Notes under the pieces: generated by a model
Told to the model about the DNA's origin: nothing
What the model saw: the letters and a program-made list of their open reading frames with translations, nothing else
Databases searched by the model: none
Shown: positions 20,743-32,539 of the stretch, piece after piece
Layout of the letters: each line of letters opens with the position of its first letter
How positions within the stretch are numbered: the stretch's first letter is position 1
Position numbers and translations under genes: made by a program
DNA from: Inia geoffrensis
Taxonomy: Eukaryota; Chordata; Mammalia; Artiodactyla; Iniidae
Length of the DNA stretch: 64,000 nt
NCBI GenBank assembly: GCA_036417435.1
Contig: CM070899.1
Location: 151,728,237 to 151,792,236, forward strand
Reading direction: 5' to 3'

Positions 20743-22389
20743 AAGAGGCCAGCTACCAGCACTAGGGTGCAGGGCAGCACCCTCTTCTCTTCCACTGCCA
20801 CGAGTGCTGAGGTTCTGTGGAGAAACCAGGTAGAGGGGCTTGTCACGCAGCTAGCTTGTCACACATGAACAATGAGTGAAGCCTGGAGCGCCTTGGCACC
20901 TGGCTGGAAGGACAGCATTTAGGGGGTGCTGACTGCAGGAAAGCCATGCCTGCAGGAAGGGCACACCCCTTCCCCAGGAGCTTACAGGACAGTCCTCTGT
21001 GAAGAGGGACAGGAGATGAGCCATCCAGGGGTGGGGTAGGTAATCAGAAGGCAACGAATGGCTGGAGAGAAGAACTGCATGGAAGTAGCCTGACCACAGG
21101 GCCACTCTCTTCCCAGGATGACATCTGCATGCACCTGACCAACTATGCCGTCAACAGACACAATGAGAATTTTGTCCGGGATGATGCTGTGGGCAGCAAG
21201 AGGTATGCCCTACTCTGTTTTCTCCTCTTTTTCTGCCCTTTAGCCCCACAGTCTCAGCAGAGCTGAGTTGGCCCATGGGAGGTTGAGCTGGCTCAACCCT
21301 TATAGACCCCTGTCTTGTGCCTGACCACCAAGTGCAGCCCCAAACCCCACCCTATAATTAAACCCTGCTCCAAGCTGGCGGCAGCCCCTTGAAGCACAAG
21401 GAACCTAGGCACGGAATTAGGATTAGTGTTAGGGAGCTTCCCATCTGCAGCCCGGCCCCACTGATCTTCCTCTGAGCACTGGGCCTCACAGGAAGCTGTC
21501 AACACTCAACGCCGGGCTGTGAGAGCACAGCTACGACCCCCGAGAGCTGTGGGGAGATATTGAGGACATCGTCATAAAAGCCATCATCTCGGCACATTCT
21601 GTTCTTTGCCACAGCTACTGAACCTGTTTTCCCCAGTATCTGAGTGGAGGTACATGTGCCTGTTTTGAGATCCTCGGTTTTGACATCTTGCTGGACCACA
21701 AGCGGAAGCCCTGGCTGCTGGAGGTGAGGATTATCTCCCGGGCTTTGCAAAACCAAGGTCCGCCCCTGAACAGGACACCTGGGATAGGAGTGTATTCAAG
21801 TGGTGGAACACAGAATGGGGGATGCAGAGGCACTAGGGTGAATAGGATCTAGCAGAAGGTGTAAGACATTTGCACTTTTGACCTGCTAAATCCAATCTTG
21901 GTGGTCTCTGGCCTCCACCGTAGGATCCCAAAAGTTCCCCATGTAAACCTTGCCTTTAAGGACACTATCGCTATAGAGTCAGGCTGTCTGATTTGCTCTC
22001 ACCAGCCTATGCACTGGGGGGATCTCTGTGGCAGAGTCCTATGGTCTTGGAAGTCAGAATATCCAGCTTCCTTGGCTGAGGCCACGAAGGGGGCGGGGCA
22101 CTGGAGGGGGATGTCTCTCCTAGAACCTCCAGCTGGGCCTGCAAGAATCATGACCTGCTCAGGTGGTCTAGGAAGGGGATGGATAATGACTCCTCCCGGC
22201 AGGTAAACCACTCTCCAAGCTTCACCACCGACTCACACCTTGATCAAGAAGTAAAGGATGCACTTCTCTGTGATACCATGACCCTTGTCAACCTCCAGGG
22301 CTGTGACAAAAGAAAGGTGACAGAAGAGGATAAGTGGCGAGTCAAGGAGTGGCTTTTCCAGTGCCACCAACAGCCAAGAGAAGCCAGGG

Positions 22390-23690
22390 GCCTCAGGTGT
22401 TTGACGTGTGTTTAGTTGTGTAACTTACCTTATTACTTTCCTGAGAGTAAAAGTCCTTCTCTAGATGGAGAAGGCAGTCTGGGGTTGATTAGCTATTAAA
22501 AACATTTTTTTTGCATCGATAATACACCACATATCATAGATAAGTGATGCATTATCTATGCAAATTCCAAAGACACAGTGAATAGTCTCTCCTACCCTCT
22601 TCCTCCAGCTACTCAGTTTTCCTCCCTGGAGCCAATCAGTGTTCCCTGGGTCATGTGTATACTTTCACAAACATTTAATGCACATATATACATGTATTTA
22701 TATAAATTGTTTTCTCCCTTTACCCAGGCAATAGCATAACTTTCACACTGTCTGTATCCTACTTACCAATGCATTTTACAGCTATTTATGCATTTTATAA
22801 CTATTTCCTCTTAGCATGTAAGGAACTTTATGGGGTTTGTTCTTTTTTTTTTTTAATTTTCAACAAAGCTCCTCTAGCAACCATTACCTAAGAAGGTTTA
22901 TAATTATGAAACAGAGAAAACAGTTTAGTCATTCAATAATAGGTTACTGTTTAAATCAATATTGTTTACCCACTGTTGTTTTAATTGTAAGATGGGTTAC
23001 AAACATGGTAATGTGTTGCTGATACTCAATTATAATTTGTTAATAATAAAAATGAACTTGAGTAGAGTGAGGATTATTCCTGTAATAGTATCACTCTTCA
23101 CCACTTGCATTGCGATATGCAGGCCAGTGTGTATCTGATTTGCCATGATATCCTGAGGACCTGACACACAGTAGGCACTCAAATGTCTTGTGTGAATGAA
23201 GGTGAAGTATAACTGTAAATACCCTAGGTATTCCCACGTGACTGGACTGTGCACCTGTCTTTCAATGAGGAAAAAAGGTTGAAAACTACTGGACTTAAAA
23301 AACAACAGTACAATCATAGAATCAGAATACTAGGCAGCCATTTAAAAATGTTATATGATCCCATTTTCATCTAAAACAAAGAAGGAAGGAAAGGAAGGAA
23401 TAAAGAAAACAAGGTAATGAGTGGCAAAGCCAGGGTTCAAACTCAGTAAGTCCTGCCCTAGAGTCCACGCTCATAGCCAATATGCTTATTTCACAGTAAG
23501 ATTAGAGGTTTTTATCTTCTTTTTGCTCCTCTAAATTTTCTGTAATTAACAGATACTACTCTATAATCAGAAACCTAGAAGACTATGATAACTTGGAGTG
23601 CTAGTTTACAAGTGGACACCATTGCACTTAAGATGAAAACCAGAAGCCTGCTCTGAAATTACAACGGGTGAGGGCGGCTGGCAAAACAGT
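22390..23690. other. Gap between TTLL13 remnant and NGRN
   Basis: No TTLL13 C-terminal exon is visible here. The sequence is AT-rich, with L1-like text at 22560-22830, a poly-T run at 22842 and an L2/MIR-like 'CACACAGTAGGCACTCAAATG' at 23163. I see no exon. Confidence 0.5.
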
Positions 23691-24090
23691 TCAAGCCCAG
23701 AAGTCACGCCCTCAGACGGAAGCGGAAGAGACGCGCCAGCCCCTCAGCTTCCCGCCCAATTCCGGTCCCGCCCCCCGGCTCAGGCGCTACCCTGTGGCGG
23801 GGGTGGGGGACGGCTTTTTCTCGTCGACATGGCGGTTGCTCTGAACTGCTTGCTGAGCGGGGGTGTCCGTGCCGCGGTCGCTCGCTGTGGGTTTGCTACC
23901 CGGGGCGTGGCGATCCCGGGATCTGTCGGCCGTGAGCCGGACCCCGATTCCGACTGGGAGCCGGAGGAGCGGGAGCTGCAGGAGGTGGAGAGGTACCGGC
24001 TCCTTCCCGGGCCCTCAGCCTGAAGCAGGGCCTCGGGCCTGGGCGCCCCAGGCCGCGCCCCCTTGGCGCCGGGAGTCCTGCGGCGGCCCT
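23690..24090 (+). promoter_or_regulatory. CpG-island promoter of NGRN
   Basis: GC-rich, CpG-dense DNA around the first NGRN exon. Upstream of the ATG are GACGGAAGCGGAAG (ETS-like), CCCGCCCAAT (CCAAT box) and CCCGCCCCCC (GC box). There is no obvious TATA box. Confidence 0.7.
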
Positions 24091-27000
24091 TATTTCTCAC
24101 CCGTTGTCAGGGGCACAGGGGCAGCTGTTAGCTCCTTTGGGACCACGAGTCCCTTCACCAAGGACGTATTTCATCACCCGTTTAAAGAATTCGGCAGCAG
24201 CTTATGGGCTGTTGTTGTTCTTGGTGTTAGGTTTCTGGGGCGGTGTTCAGAGCAGGTCTAGGCTGACAGACATGGCCAGGTTGTCCCTGCAAAGAGAAGC
24301 GGGCTGGGCGCTCTGACTTAGCCCAGGGCTCTCAAACCACCCATCTGGCTTCCACGCATGGCTTCTGCCATTGGTTCTCTCTCCCAGCGCCCTGAAACGA
24401 CAGAGAAAAGCTATCCGGTTCCAGAAAATTCGGAAGCAAATGGAGGCGCCAGGTTCCCCGCCCAGGACCCTGACGTGGGAAGCCATGGAGCAGATCCGGT
24501 AAGACTGTTGGCAGGATCTGCTGTGATGAGAAGTGAAGGATACTGGGGCTTAGAACTTAGAACGTTGTTTTTGTATTTTTTGTTTTTTATCTTTCAAGAT
24601 TTCTAACAGAAAAGTCAAGTAATAAGATAAACGTCGATGAGCCCGCCATCTAGATGTAATAGTTTTTAACGTCATGACAGGGTTCGTTTTTTGCCGAAAT
24701 TTTAAAATAGTAAGTTACAGGCGTCACAACATTTAACCCGTATATAGTAAGTAGATCATGACGTTCTTGATCTAAGGACCAGGGATGCAGCTTCCATGGT
24801 TACGTTGCTCTGAAGAGAGGATACGTATCTTAGAAAAGAGATCCTTTTTTAAATTTTAAGTTTTTTGTTTTGAATACATAATACATGTGGCTCAAAATTA
24901 GAACAGTATAACAGGGCATACGCATTGAGAGGTTTTAATCCCCCCTAGTCTCCTATGGATACTGTTTTTAATAGTTTTTGGGGTCATTTTCTAGGTTTCC
25001 TTATGCAAATAGAAGCAGGCACGTATGAATACAGAATTTTATTTTCACTTCTATAATCACAAACAGTAGAATACTATAAATGCTGTTCTGTACTTTGCTT
25101 TGTTCGCTTAGTATATTCTGAAGCTCTTTTCACTTCCCAAGAGAGAGCTCCTCATTCTTTTCTGTAGATGCTTAGTAGACTAGTTTATTTTACCAGTCTT
25201 TTATGGTGGGCACTTGAATTATTTCCACTCACTTGCTGTAACAAACAGTGCTCCAGTGCATAACTTTGTATACTCTAAATATCTGCCAGAAGTATTTACA
25301 CTTACATAAATGTATGTGTTACATACCTTCCTAGAAGTAGGGTTGCTACTGAACCAAAGGGCAAATGGACTTGCATTTTGATAAATATTGCTAAATAGTC
25401 CTTTGTAGGTCATGTTCCTTTTTCCATTCCCATCAGAATAACTCTGGTATTGAGACTTAGAATAAAGGGGGTGTTATAGAGCTGATCAAGGTTTTATGAG
25501 TCTGTAGCAGCTTTCTCCTGTCAGCTTCCTCTCCTATCTTGAACACCAGCCTTTTCAACCCTTCCATCTTCCCACCTGTCACCTCCCCTTTTGTGATCAA
25601 TAAATATCCTTTTATTTCAGAGAAAAAACAGGCTATTAGGTAAGAACTGGTTAAAGCTTCTTGGTCTCCTCCTTACCTTCCACTCTCAATCTTGTACTCT
25701 GTTCACACCTCTGGGGAAGTGGTAGTCCTTCACTTGTCTAGGACCAGTCCTCTGGGTGCTTTAGGTCAAATCCTTACCTAATTTCTCAGGGACCTACATC
25801 TGTCAACTTAAGGTTGTCCATGTTGTGTGCCGGTCTCAGTCTGTCAATAACCAGTGTTGTGGCTGAGCCAGCCCTTGTGGTTCTTAAGACTGCAAGATGC
25901 CCTTCAGCAATAACCGTCAGAAAACTGCCGGGTGGGGTGGGGGTGGGGGGATGAGGGTTGGGGGGGAGGGTTATTATTTACAGGACCTGGAAATTATATG
26001 GCACACCTGAGGCCACACAGCAAGGTCATGGGTAGAGAGGTGCAAGGGCCTGGGGTTCTTCTTTTATTGGGGTTGAGGGTGGGGGCCTAGGGTTTTGAGG
26101 GCTCACTCTTTATTGGTGAATTTAACAGGAATTTAAAATTTTTTTTTAATTTTTTTAAAAATTATTTATTTATTTTGGCTGTGCCAGGTCTTTGTTGCAG
26201 CATGCGGGATCTTTAGTTGCAGCATGCAGGGTCTTTTTTTTTAAAGTTGCGGCACACGGGATCTTCAGTTGCCGCATGCAAACTCTTAGTTGCAGCATGT
26301 GGGATCTAGTTCCTGACCAGGGATCAAACCCGGGCCCCCTGCATTGGGAGCATGGAGTCTTAGCCACTGGACCACCAGGGAAGTTCCTTAACAGGAATTT
26401 AAACCTCAAGAAGAAAAAAAGCAAGTGGCCCAAGTGGTTAGTTACTGAAGCCAACCATAATCTCTAAAACAAACGCACCTCAGTGGAGGGGTGGGGGGAA
26501 GCCCGGCTTCTTATCTAGCCATGTGGCTGGCAGTGTGTTTATTGGAGATAGCCATCTTTGAAGTGCATACCTTGGCAAGCAAAGTTTAAGTCAGTCACTT
26601 GGGTTACAGAGAAAAGGAAACCCAACTATCAAGGCTATACTACACTCCCTCCTCCTTTAGTTCCCTGCTGGCTCGCTGGCTCCCTACCCTCATTTTTGTT
26701 TGTTTCATCACAACAATGAAACTATTATCCACAAATCTACCAGTGACTTCCTCAGTGCTAGGCATAACTGACACTTAAGGCTTTAGCGTGACCAACATTT
26801 CTGCAGCATTTGACCTTGTCTGCATTCTTGAAATTTTCTCTTGACCCAGGCTACCACTCACTTCTATTTCTAGGACTGGTTTCTGTTTCCTCCGTGGGCT
26901 CTTTGTCTTTCTCCTGTATCTTAATTATTGTAGTTTTTAGAGTTGTGTCCTTGGTCGTTTATCTCACTCTGCATATTTCCCTGCCTAATGCCAGCCACTT

Positions 27001-29822
27001 GCATGGCTTCAACCACTCCTGCTATTGGCTTATGACTTCCAGATCTATCATGTCCAGTCCATGTTTTTCTTCTGAACCCTATATAGTCATCTGTGCACTA
27101 GATATCGCTGTTTGGCTGTCACACAGGTTCCTTAAACTCAACATGTACAAAATAGAATTCATCATTATTCCCTGACAATTTCATTCTGCTCCTGTTTTTG
27201 CTATAACCCCGAATGGTCCCACCAATCACCCACTCTAAAGATACTGAATCTTGGGACTTCCCTGGTGGCGCAGTGGTTGGGAGTCCACCTGCCAATGCAG
27301 GGGACACAGGTTCGAGCCCTTGTCTGGGAGGATCTCACATGCCGCAGAGCAACAAAGCCTGTGTGCCACAAATATCAAGCCTGTGCCCCAGAGCCTGTGA
27401 GCCACGACTGCTGAGCCCGCATGCCACAACTACTGAAGCCCACGTTCCTGGAGCCTGTGCTCTGCAACAAGAGGGGCCACCACAATGAGAGGCCCGCGCA
27501 CTGCAATAAGGAGTGGCCTTGCTCGCCGCAACTAAAGAAAGCCTGTGCAACAACAAAGACCCAGCACAGCCAAAAATTAATTAATTAATTAATTAACTAA
27601 AAAAAAAAAAAAAAAAGATGCTGAATCTCAGCCTATTTCTTCGCCCAGTATTTAGTTCCTTACCAAGTGTAACCACTTGGCCTTCCTAAAATATTCCTCA
27701 AGTCTCTTTCCTCCTCTGCTCTCATTGCCACTGTCTCGGTTCAGACTGCCTGGATTACTGTGACAGGTTCTTGCCTGATCTTTCCATCTCTAGTCTTGCA
27801 CTGAGAAACTACCGTTACTGAACCAGGTTCATTTGCCTGATGCACAGCAAGCCATTGCTGAGACCCTGAGGTTTGCAGCAGAGAAAGGGTTTATTCATAG
27901 GCAGCCAAACAAGAAGATGGGAGAACAAGTCTCAAATCTGCCTCCTTGAAGAAAGAGGCTTAGGATATTTATGGGGTAAAGAAGAAGGGTGGTCTGAGGC
28001 TTCAGGAAAGGTGATTAAATGTTAGAAAAAGGTGAAGTAGTTGGTGCTCTGCACAGGGGTATCTGAGTTACCTGGTTCTTCATGGGATGCATGTTCAGAA
28101 AATGGTGGGCAGCATTAGCATGATCTGAGGATGGAGTTTTTGGCCCTAGACATTGAAAGGTCACCCATTGGACACTTGCACAGGCCCAGCTGAATGGTCA
28201 GTGGTCTCAACTAGTTTGAACTGGGCAAAACTAGCCCCATGTTCCTGAACAACAACTTAAGCAACTGTTACCAGAGTGACCCATGGTCAGAGGTGTTATC
28301 TATAGGGGGGGCAGTTAAAGGAGTCTTGTGATACATTGTCTAGGCTATATGAAGCTTGGAGGGTATGCAGTTTGCATGAACAATTAAAGCATGCTTGGTC
28401 AGTGAAGGCAGGTTACAGGTTATTATTCATTAAGCAGGTTATAGTTCAGGGAATCTAATTGATGACTGCCCTCTTTCACTACCACTGGATTGAGCTTCAA
28501 AATGAAAATTTGCTCATGGCATTCTGCTCCTTAAACGCCGTCCTTGGTTCACTGTTGCGTTGGGATGGGCTCCGGAATCCCTGAGCATGACATGACCCTG
28601 CCCCTGCTGCCCGGGCACACAGACTGAGCTGTTCCCAGCAAAGGTGATGTGCTTCTTTGTGTTCCACCTGCTGCTCACTCTACCATCAGTACCTTTGACC
28701 TTTTCTTCCTCTCCTCCCCTCTGCCAGCTTATGACAACTTCTCATCTTTTCAGACCAGCTCTAGCATGGACTTCCTGAAGCCATTCCTGGGCCACCCCGC
28801 AAATGTGGTGATAGCCTGTCCCTGCCTCTCCCTCCCCGGTGCTTTCACAGCATCCTCCGCTGGGATATTTCTCATAGTGTTTTTGTATGTTACTGTATCT
28901 GTCTCCACCACCAGACTGTATGTTCTTTGAAGGGAAAGACAGTCATCATGTATCCCCAGGATCTAACTGGGGCCTGCCATGCAGTGAGAGAGGAATTCAG
29001 TTGATATGAAATGAAATGACTAAGAGTAGTCGGGTGTCGCTGTTAGCACACAGGAATGGACCGCAGCCATTTAGTGGCACAAGATAAACACTGCATTTGC
29101 AGTTTTTCCAAGCCCTCTTCTTTTCATGTATTTATCACTAGTGTTATCAGTTAACTGTTCTGATAAGAGACTTCTTCACAGGTTGAAAACCTGCTTCTTT
29201 TTTCCATAGGTATTTACACAGGGAATTTGCAGAGTCCTGGTCAGTTCCCAGATTGGCTGAAGGCTTTGATGTCAGCACTGATGTGATCCGAAGGGTTTTA
29301 AAAAGCAAGTTTGTGCCCACGTTGGAGCAGAAACTGAAGCAGGATCAAAAAGTCCTTAAGAAAATTGGGCTTGCCCGCTCACTCCAGCAGCTCCCAGGCT
29401 CTGGGGATACCTCAGCACCGCTTTCTGCAAGCCATTCTGTATCAGGCTCTTTGCTGATGCCAGGGGATGAAGCCTCATCCAAAGGCCATGGTCACAGCAC
29501 AGCTTTGAAAGTGACAGAATTGAACACTCACAGAACAAATACACCAGGGAGACAGAAGGAAAGGAATAAAGGAATCCAGGGCCTGGAGGAGGAGAAGAGC
29601 TTTGTGCCTGTTGCTGCAGCCCCAGGTCATCCGAGAGAGCTGCAGAAGTTCACCAGTGACTGTGGAGGCACCAGAGTAACTGACAGTGATGGATTGCCAA
29701 GTGACAAGAAGCTGGCAGAGTTGAAGGCAGGGGAGCCAGGTGACCAGAACTTTAGCAACAAAGTCGTGCAGAGGGGACGAGAGTTCTTTGACAGCAATGG
29801 GAACTTCCTGTACAGAATCTGA
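23829..29822 (+). CDS. NGRN: Neugrin (mitochondrial rRNA module protein)
   Basis: NGRN works in the mitochondrial matrix with pseudouridine synthases and partner proteins on 16S rRNA, and so supports the mitoribosome. Coding exons: 23829-23992, 24388-24498 and 29210-29822, all with GT-AG junctions and matching phases. Together they encode 295 residues, close to the human length I recall (291). The N-terminus (MAVALNCLLSGGVRAAVARC) is arginine-containing and free of acidic residues, as expected of a mitochondrial presequence. Next come the acidic block EPDPDSDWEPEERELQEVE, the basic helix KRQRKAIRFQKIRKQ, the conserved EAMEQIRYLHREFAESW, and the C-terminal VVQRGREFFDSNGNFLYRI. The large exon 3 holds most of the protein. 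No disabling change is seen. Intron 2 (4.7 kb) carries the L2, LTR and SINE insertions. Confidence 0.96.
24500..24840. other. NGRN intron 2, unassigned part
   Basis: AT-rich intronic sequence with no exon or named repeat that I can support. Confidence 0.4.
24840..25440 (-). mobile_element. Old L1-like fragment
   Basis: Diverged antisense L1-like text such as 'GAAGTAGGGTTGCTACTGAACC' and 'TTGAATTATTTCCACTCACTTG'. The family is uncertain. Confidence 0.5.
25441..26136. other. NGRN intron 2, G-rich stretch
   Basis: No exon is seen. A G-rich run at 25927-25975 (GGGTGGGGTGGGGGTGGGGGG and following) could form a G-quadruplex on the plus strand. Confidence 0.5.
26137..26387 (-). mobile_element. tRNA-derived SINE, diverged
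   Basis: Antisense copy of the type with 'TTAGTTGCAGCATG' repeats, flanked by TAACAGGAATTTAAA duplications. Confidence 0.88.
27253..27615 (+). mobile_element. CHR-1-type SINE
   Basis: Sense copy with poly-A. Target duplication AGATACTGAATCTT and AGATGCTGAATCTC. Confidence 0.92.
27813..28478 (-). mobile_element. Probable solo LTR of an old endogenous retrovirus
   Basis: A 0.67-kb block that breaks the L2. ACTACC lies immediately on both sides (27807 and 28479), which could be a 6-bp target duplication. GGGTTTATTCATAGG near 27888 could be an antisense polyadenylation signal. No viral gene is present and I cannot name the family. Confidence 0.4.
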
Positions 29823-30282
29823 GCTGGAGCCTGGCTTGTGGAAATGCCACGTGAAACACAGCTGGGCAAGTATATTTGGTTCTGCCTGGATTTCTGTGTG
29901 TGGATTAACCACCTTGGAATGGGGGGTAGTGATGAGCCTGGAATGTGGGATGAAAGAGCTTCTTGGATTTGAATCTGACAAAGGGCAGAGAACTTCACAG
30001 GGTAGTTCTGTGTGGGAGCGGGGTGAGTGACTGGGTAGATTCCAGCCTCCTGGAGCACTGCTCCTCCTGTGACCCACGTGGATCTTCAGGACTCACCCTT
30101 CTTGCTTGGGCTCTCTGTATGTTGAAACCAGCCTGTATTGCATGTGTTGTTACAAGTTTCTGTGATACTTCCAGTATGTTTGGGAGGAAATTAAAAGTTT
30201 GTCTTCTCACCTCATTTACTTCTTGATTAATGAATACTAACAGTTCTGGAACTGCTTAGTCAGTTATCTTCATTATGTGCAA

Positions 30283-30288
30283 AATAAA
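30283..30288 (+). terminator. Probable NGRN polyadenylation signal
   Basis: AATAAA in GCAAAATAAAGTAAAATG, about 460 bases after the NGRN stop. Confidence 0.6.
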
Positions 30289-30309
30289 GTAAAATGTAGC
30301 AGCCTGTGT

Positions 30310-30736
30310 TGATTGATGCTCTCTGGGATTGGAAGGGTTTACCTGTGAAGGGAAGGGAAGAGGCAAAGGGTCCCTTGTCTAAATATTGGGAGAGAGATGG
30401 GGCCAGAGGAATCCCTAATAAAGGGCTCTGTGCCTATCAGCCCTGCTCAGTGATGGACTTTGACAGCCAAAAACTGGACATTAGGCCTTCCCTAAACACC
30501 CAGTCTAAAGCAGCTCCTCTTTTAGTTGCAAGGGCTCTAAAACAAAATGGGGCTGTGGGGATTTGACCAAACAAAAAATGCAGAGCAGGCAAAGGCTTTA
30601 CAGGCTCTCAATGTAACCTCCAGTCACTTCCAAAAGCTTAAGTAGTATCTTATTTTACAGCTTTAATCAGATTTTTACAAGGGTGTTGTGATTTAGGCAA
30701 GAATAGATAATAGATCCCTTTTACAAATATGGCCTT
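30310..30736. other. Intergenic sequence, nothing recognised
   Basis: Downstream of NGRN. No exon or repeat that I can name. Confidence 0.4.
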
Positions 30737-30912
30737 GGGACTTCCCTGGTGGCGCAGTGGTTAAGACTCTGTGCTCCCAATGCCGGGGGCCCGGGGTTCC
30801 ATCCCTGGTCAGGGAACTAGATCCCACATGCATGCCGCAACTAAGGAGCCAGCGAGCCACAACTAAGACCCGGTGCAAACCAAATAAAGTAAATAAATAA
30901 CATGAAAAAAAC
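30737..30912 (+). mobile_element. tRNA-derived SINE
   Basis: Sense copy with flanks CAAATATGGCCT and CAAATATGGTCT. Confidence 0.92.
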
Positions 30913-31539
30913 CCCAAATATGGTCTCAAAGGTTTTTGGATATGCCCAAGGTCACATAGCTGCAAGTGAGTGACAGCAGTGGGACTTGAACCCAGGTCTG
31001 ATTCCTAATTCAAGGTTTCTAAAATTCCAGGAATCTATCACTGCCTGGCGTAATTTCTGTTAATTCACTGATTCTTTTAGAATACTTTATTAATATCAGA
31101 AAGTGATTATCAAAAGACAAATGGAGACATTCAAGAAACATAGGAGTCCAATGACAGTTCTCAACAATGTCTCATTTTAACAATTTACCAGCAAAAATTG
31201 GCTATTCAGAATTTAAGTACATGCAGGATGTTTTTCTAATGAAAACATTGATATTCCAACCGTCACTGACAGCCTGGTCATGTGTCTTGTTGCTATTGCA
31301 AATGTCATTCATGGCAATTATATCACTGATTACTGTTAACTTGAGCATCTGTTCAGTAGAAATGGGCAAGGCCCTATCACATGCCAGTCAAAGTTAGGGA
31401 ATCCAGCTTCTGGTAATAGAGCAGTGGACAGATAAGGCCCTTGTTCTCACTGCTCTGTCACTATCATGTAACTTATAATAAAAACGTCAATATAATTATG
31501 ATTTTTAAAAGGGTAATTTGCCATTAGAACCTTAGAGGA
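30913..31539. other. Intergenic sequence, nothing recognised
   Basis: Starts with an antisense MIR-like remnant ('AAGGTCACATAGCTGCAAGTGAG'). The rest is AT-rich with no exon. Confidence 0.45.
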
Positions 31540-31864
31540 GGGACTTCCCTGGTGGTGCAGTGGTTAAGAATCTGCCTGCCAATGCAGGGGCCACGGGTTC
31601 AATCCCTGGTCCTGGAAGATCCCACACAAGCCGCAGAGCAACTAAGCCCATGCAGCACAATGACTGAGCCCACGCACTGCAACTACTGAGCCCGCATGCC
31701 TAGAGCCCGTGCTCCACAACAAGAGAACAGAGAGAACCCACTGCAATGAGAAGCCTGCGCACCGCAATGCAGAGTAGCCCGCGCTCACTGCAACTAAAGA
31801 AAGCCTGCGTGCAGCAACGAAGACCCAATGCAGCCAAAAATAAATAAATTTATTAAAAAAAAAT
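31540..31864 (+). mobile_element. CHR-1-type SINE
   Basis: Sense copy. Flanks AACCTTAGAGGAG and AACTTAGAGGAG. Confidence 0.93.
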
Positions 31865-32089
31865 AACTTAGAGGAGCAAGATGCTATTTAACTGCTTAAA
31901 TATGCATTTCTAACTCCTGCAAATCATTTGTGTCCTTTCCCCAGGGGACTATGAAATATTAGAAGCTTTTATTGCTAGCTTGGATATGTTTTCCATTTAC
32001 CTCATCCACCACCATCCTAATGCTCACTAGCTTAAATCTTTTGTTTCCATTCTTGTAAATGCTAATCTAAGGCTTTTGCACTTACTAGT

Positions 32090-32530
32090 TCTTTGTCCCC
32101 AGATCTTCACTTGGCTGGGCCCTTGCCATTCAGGCCTCAGGTCAAATGTTACTTTCATAGGCCTTATCACCCTAGTCGAAAACAGCTCCCTTCATGTTCT
32201 ATCACCACACCCTGTTTAATTTTCCCTAGTATTTGAAGTGTATTACTAATGCATTATTTGTCATCACCCACTTTGCCCCATTAGAAGGTAGATCCCATAA
32301 GGGTAGGAGACGTGTATGTATTCATTGCTGTAGTTCCACTCCCAACATAGATTTCTTTCTTTCTCCCTTTTCTTTTTCGGCTGTGCCACGCAGCAGGCGG
32401 GATCTTAGCTCCCCAACCAGGGATCGAACCTGTGCCCCCTGTAGTGGAAGTGCAGAGTCTTAACCACTGGACCGCCAGGGAATTCCCTCAACATAGATTT
32501 CAATATTGGTTGAATGAATGAAGAAATGGC
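32090..32530 (+). mobile_element. L2 LINE 3' end
   Basis: 'AGGCCTCAGGTCAAATGTTAC', 'AGAAGGTAGATCCCATAAGG' and 'GGTTGAATGAATGAAGAAA' are the L2 3' end in sense, interrupted by a short SINE. Confidence 0.72.
32353..32487 (-). mobile_element. Short tRNA-derived SINE
   Basis: Antisense copy flanked by CAACATAGATTTC on both sides, splitting an L2 end. Confidence 0.93.
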
Positions 32531-32539
32531 TGGGAAAAC

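Larger units (their letters stand above)
15310..22389 (+). pseudogene. TTLL13: TTLL13 pseudogene (tubulin tyrosine ligase-like 13)
   Basis: TTLL13 in other mammals is a polyglutamylase that lengthens glutamate side chains on tubulin. Homologous exons, by similarity to remembered human and mouse protein: 15310-15575, 15918-15958, 16693-16811, 18580-18713, 19407-19563, 20137-20280, 21120-21202, 21492-21723 and 22203-22389. Conserved blocks include PLAINLTNCKYESVRRAA, NHFPGMTEICRKDLLARN, FLIDGFKFDMRIYVLITS and VNHSPSFTTDS. Lesions: the start codon is ACG at 15321; TAA at 15453 with a frameshift in exon 1; TAG replacing a tryptophan codon at 16758; a degraded exon 4 end; the exon 6 donor reads AT at 20281, with nested SINEs just behind it; TGA at 21520 and 21619. 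The exons for the C-terminal half are not found before NGRN. Loss of function is well supported by several independent lesions. Confidence 0.93.
26660..29010 (+). mobile_element. Long L2 LINE in NGRN intron 2
   Basis: L2-like phrases run in sense through the interval: 'CCTTAAACTCAACATGTACAAAATAG' at 27131, 'CAGACTGCCTGGATTACTG' at 27742 and 'CAGACTGTATGTTCTTTGAAGG' at 28913. It is interrupted by a SINE (27253-27615) and an LTR-like block (about 27813-28478). Confidence 0.65.
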
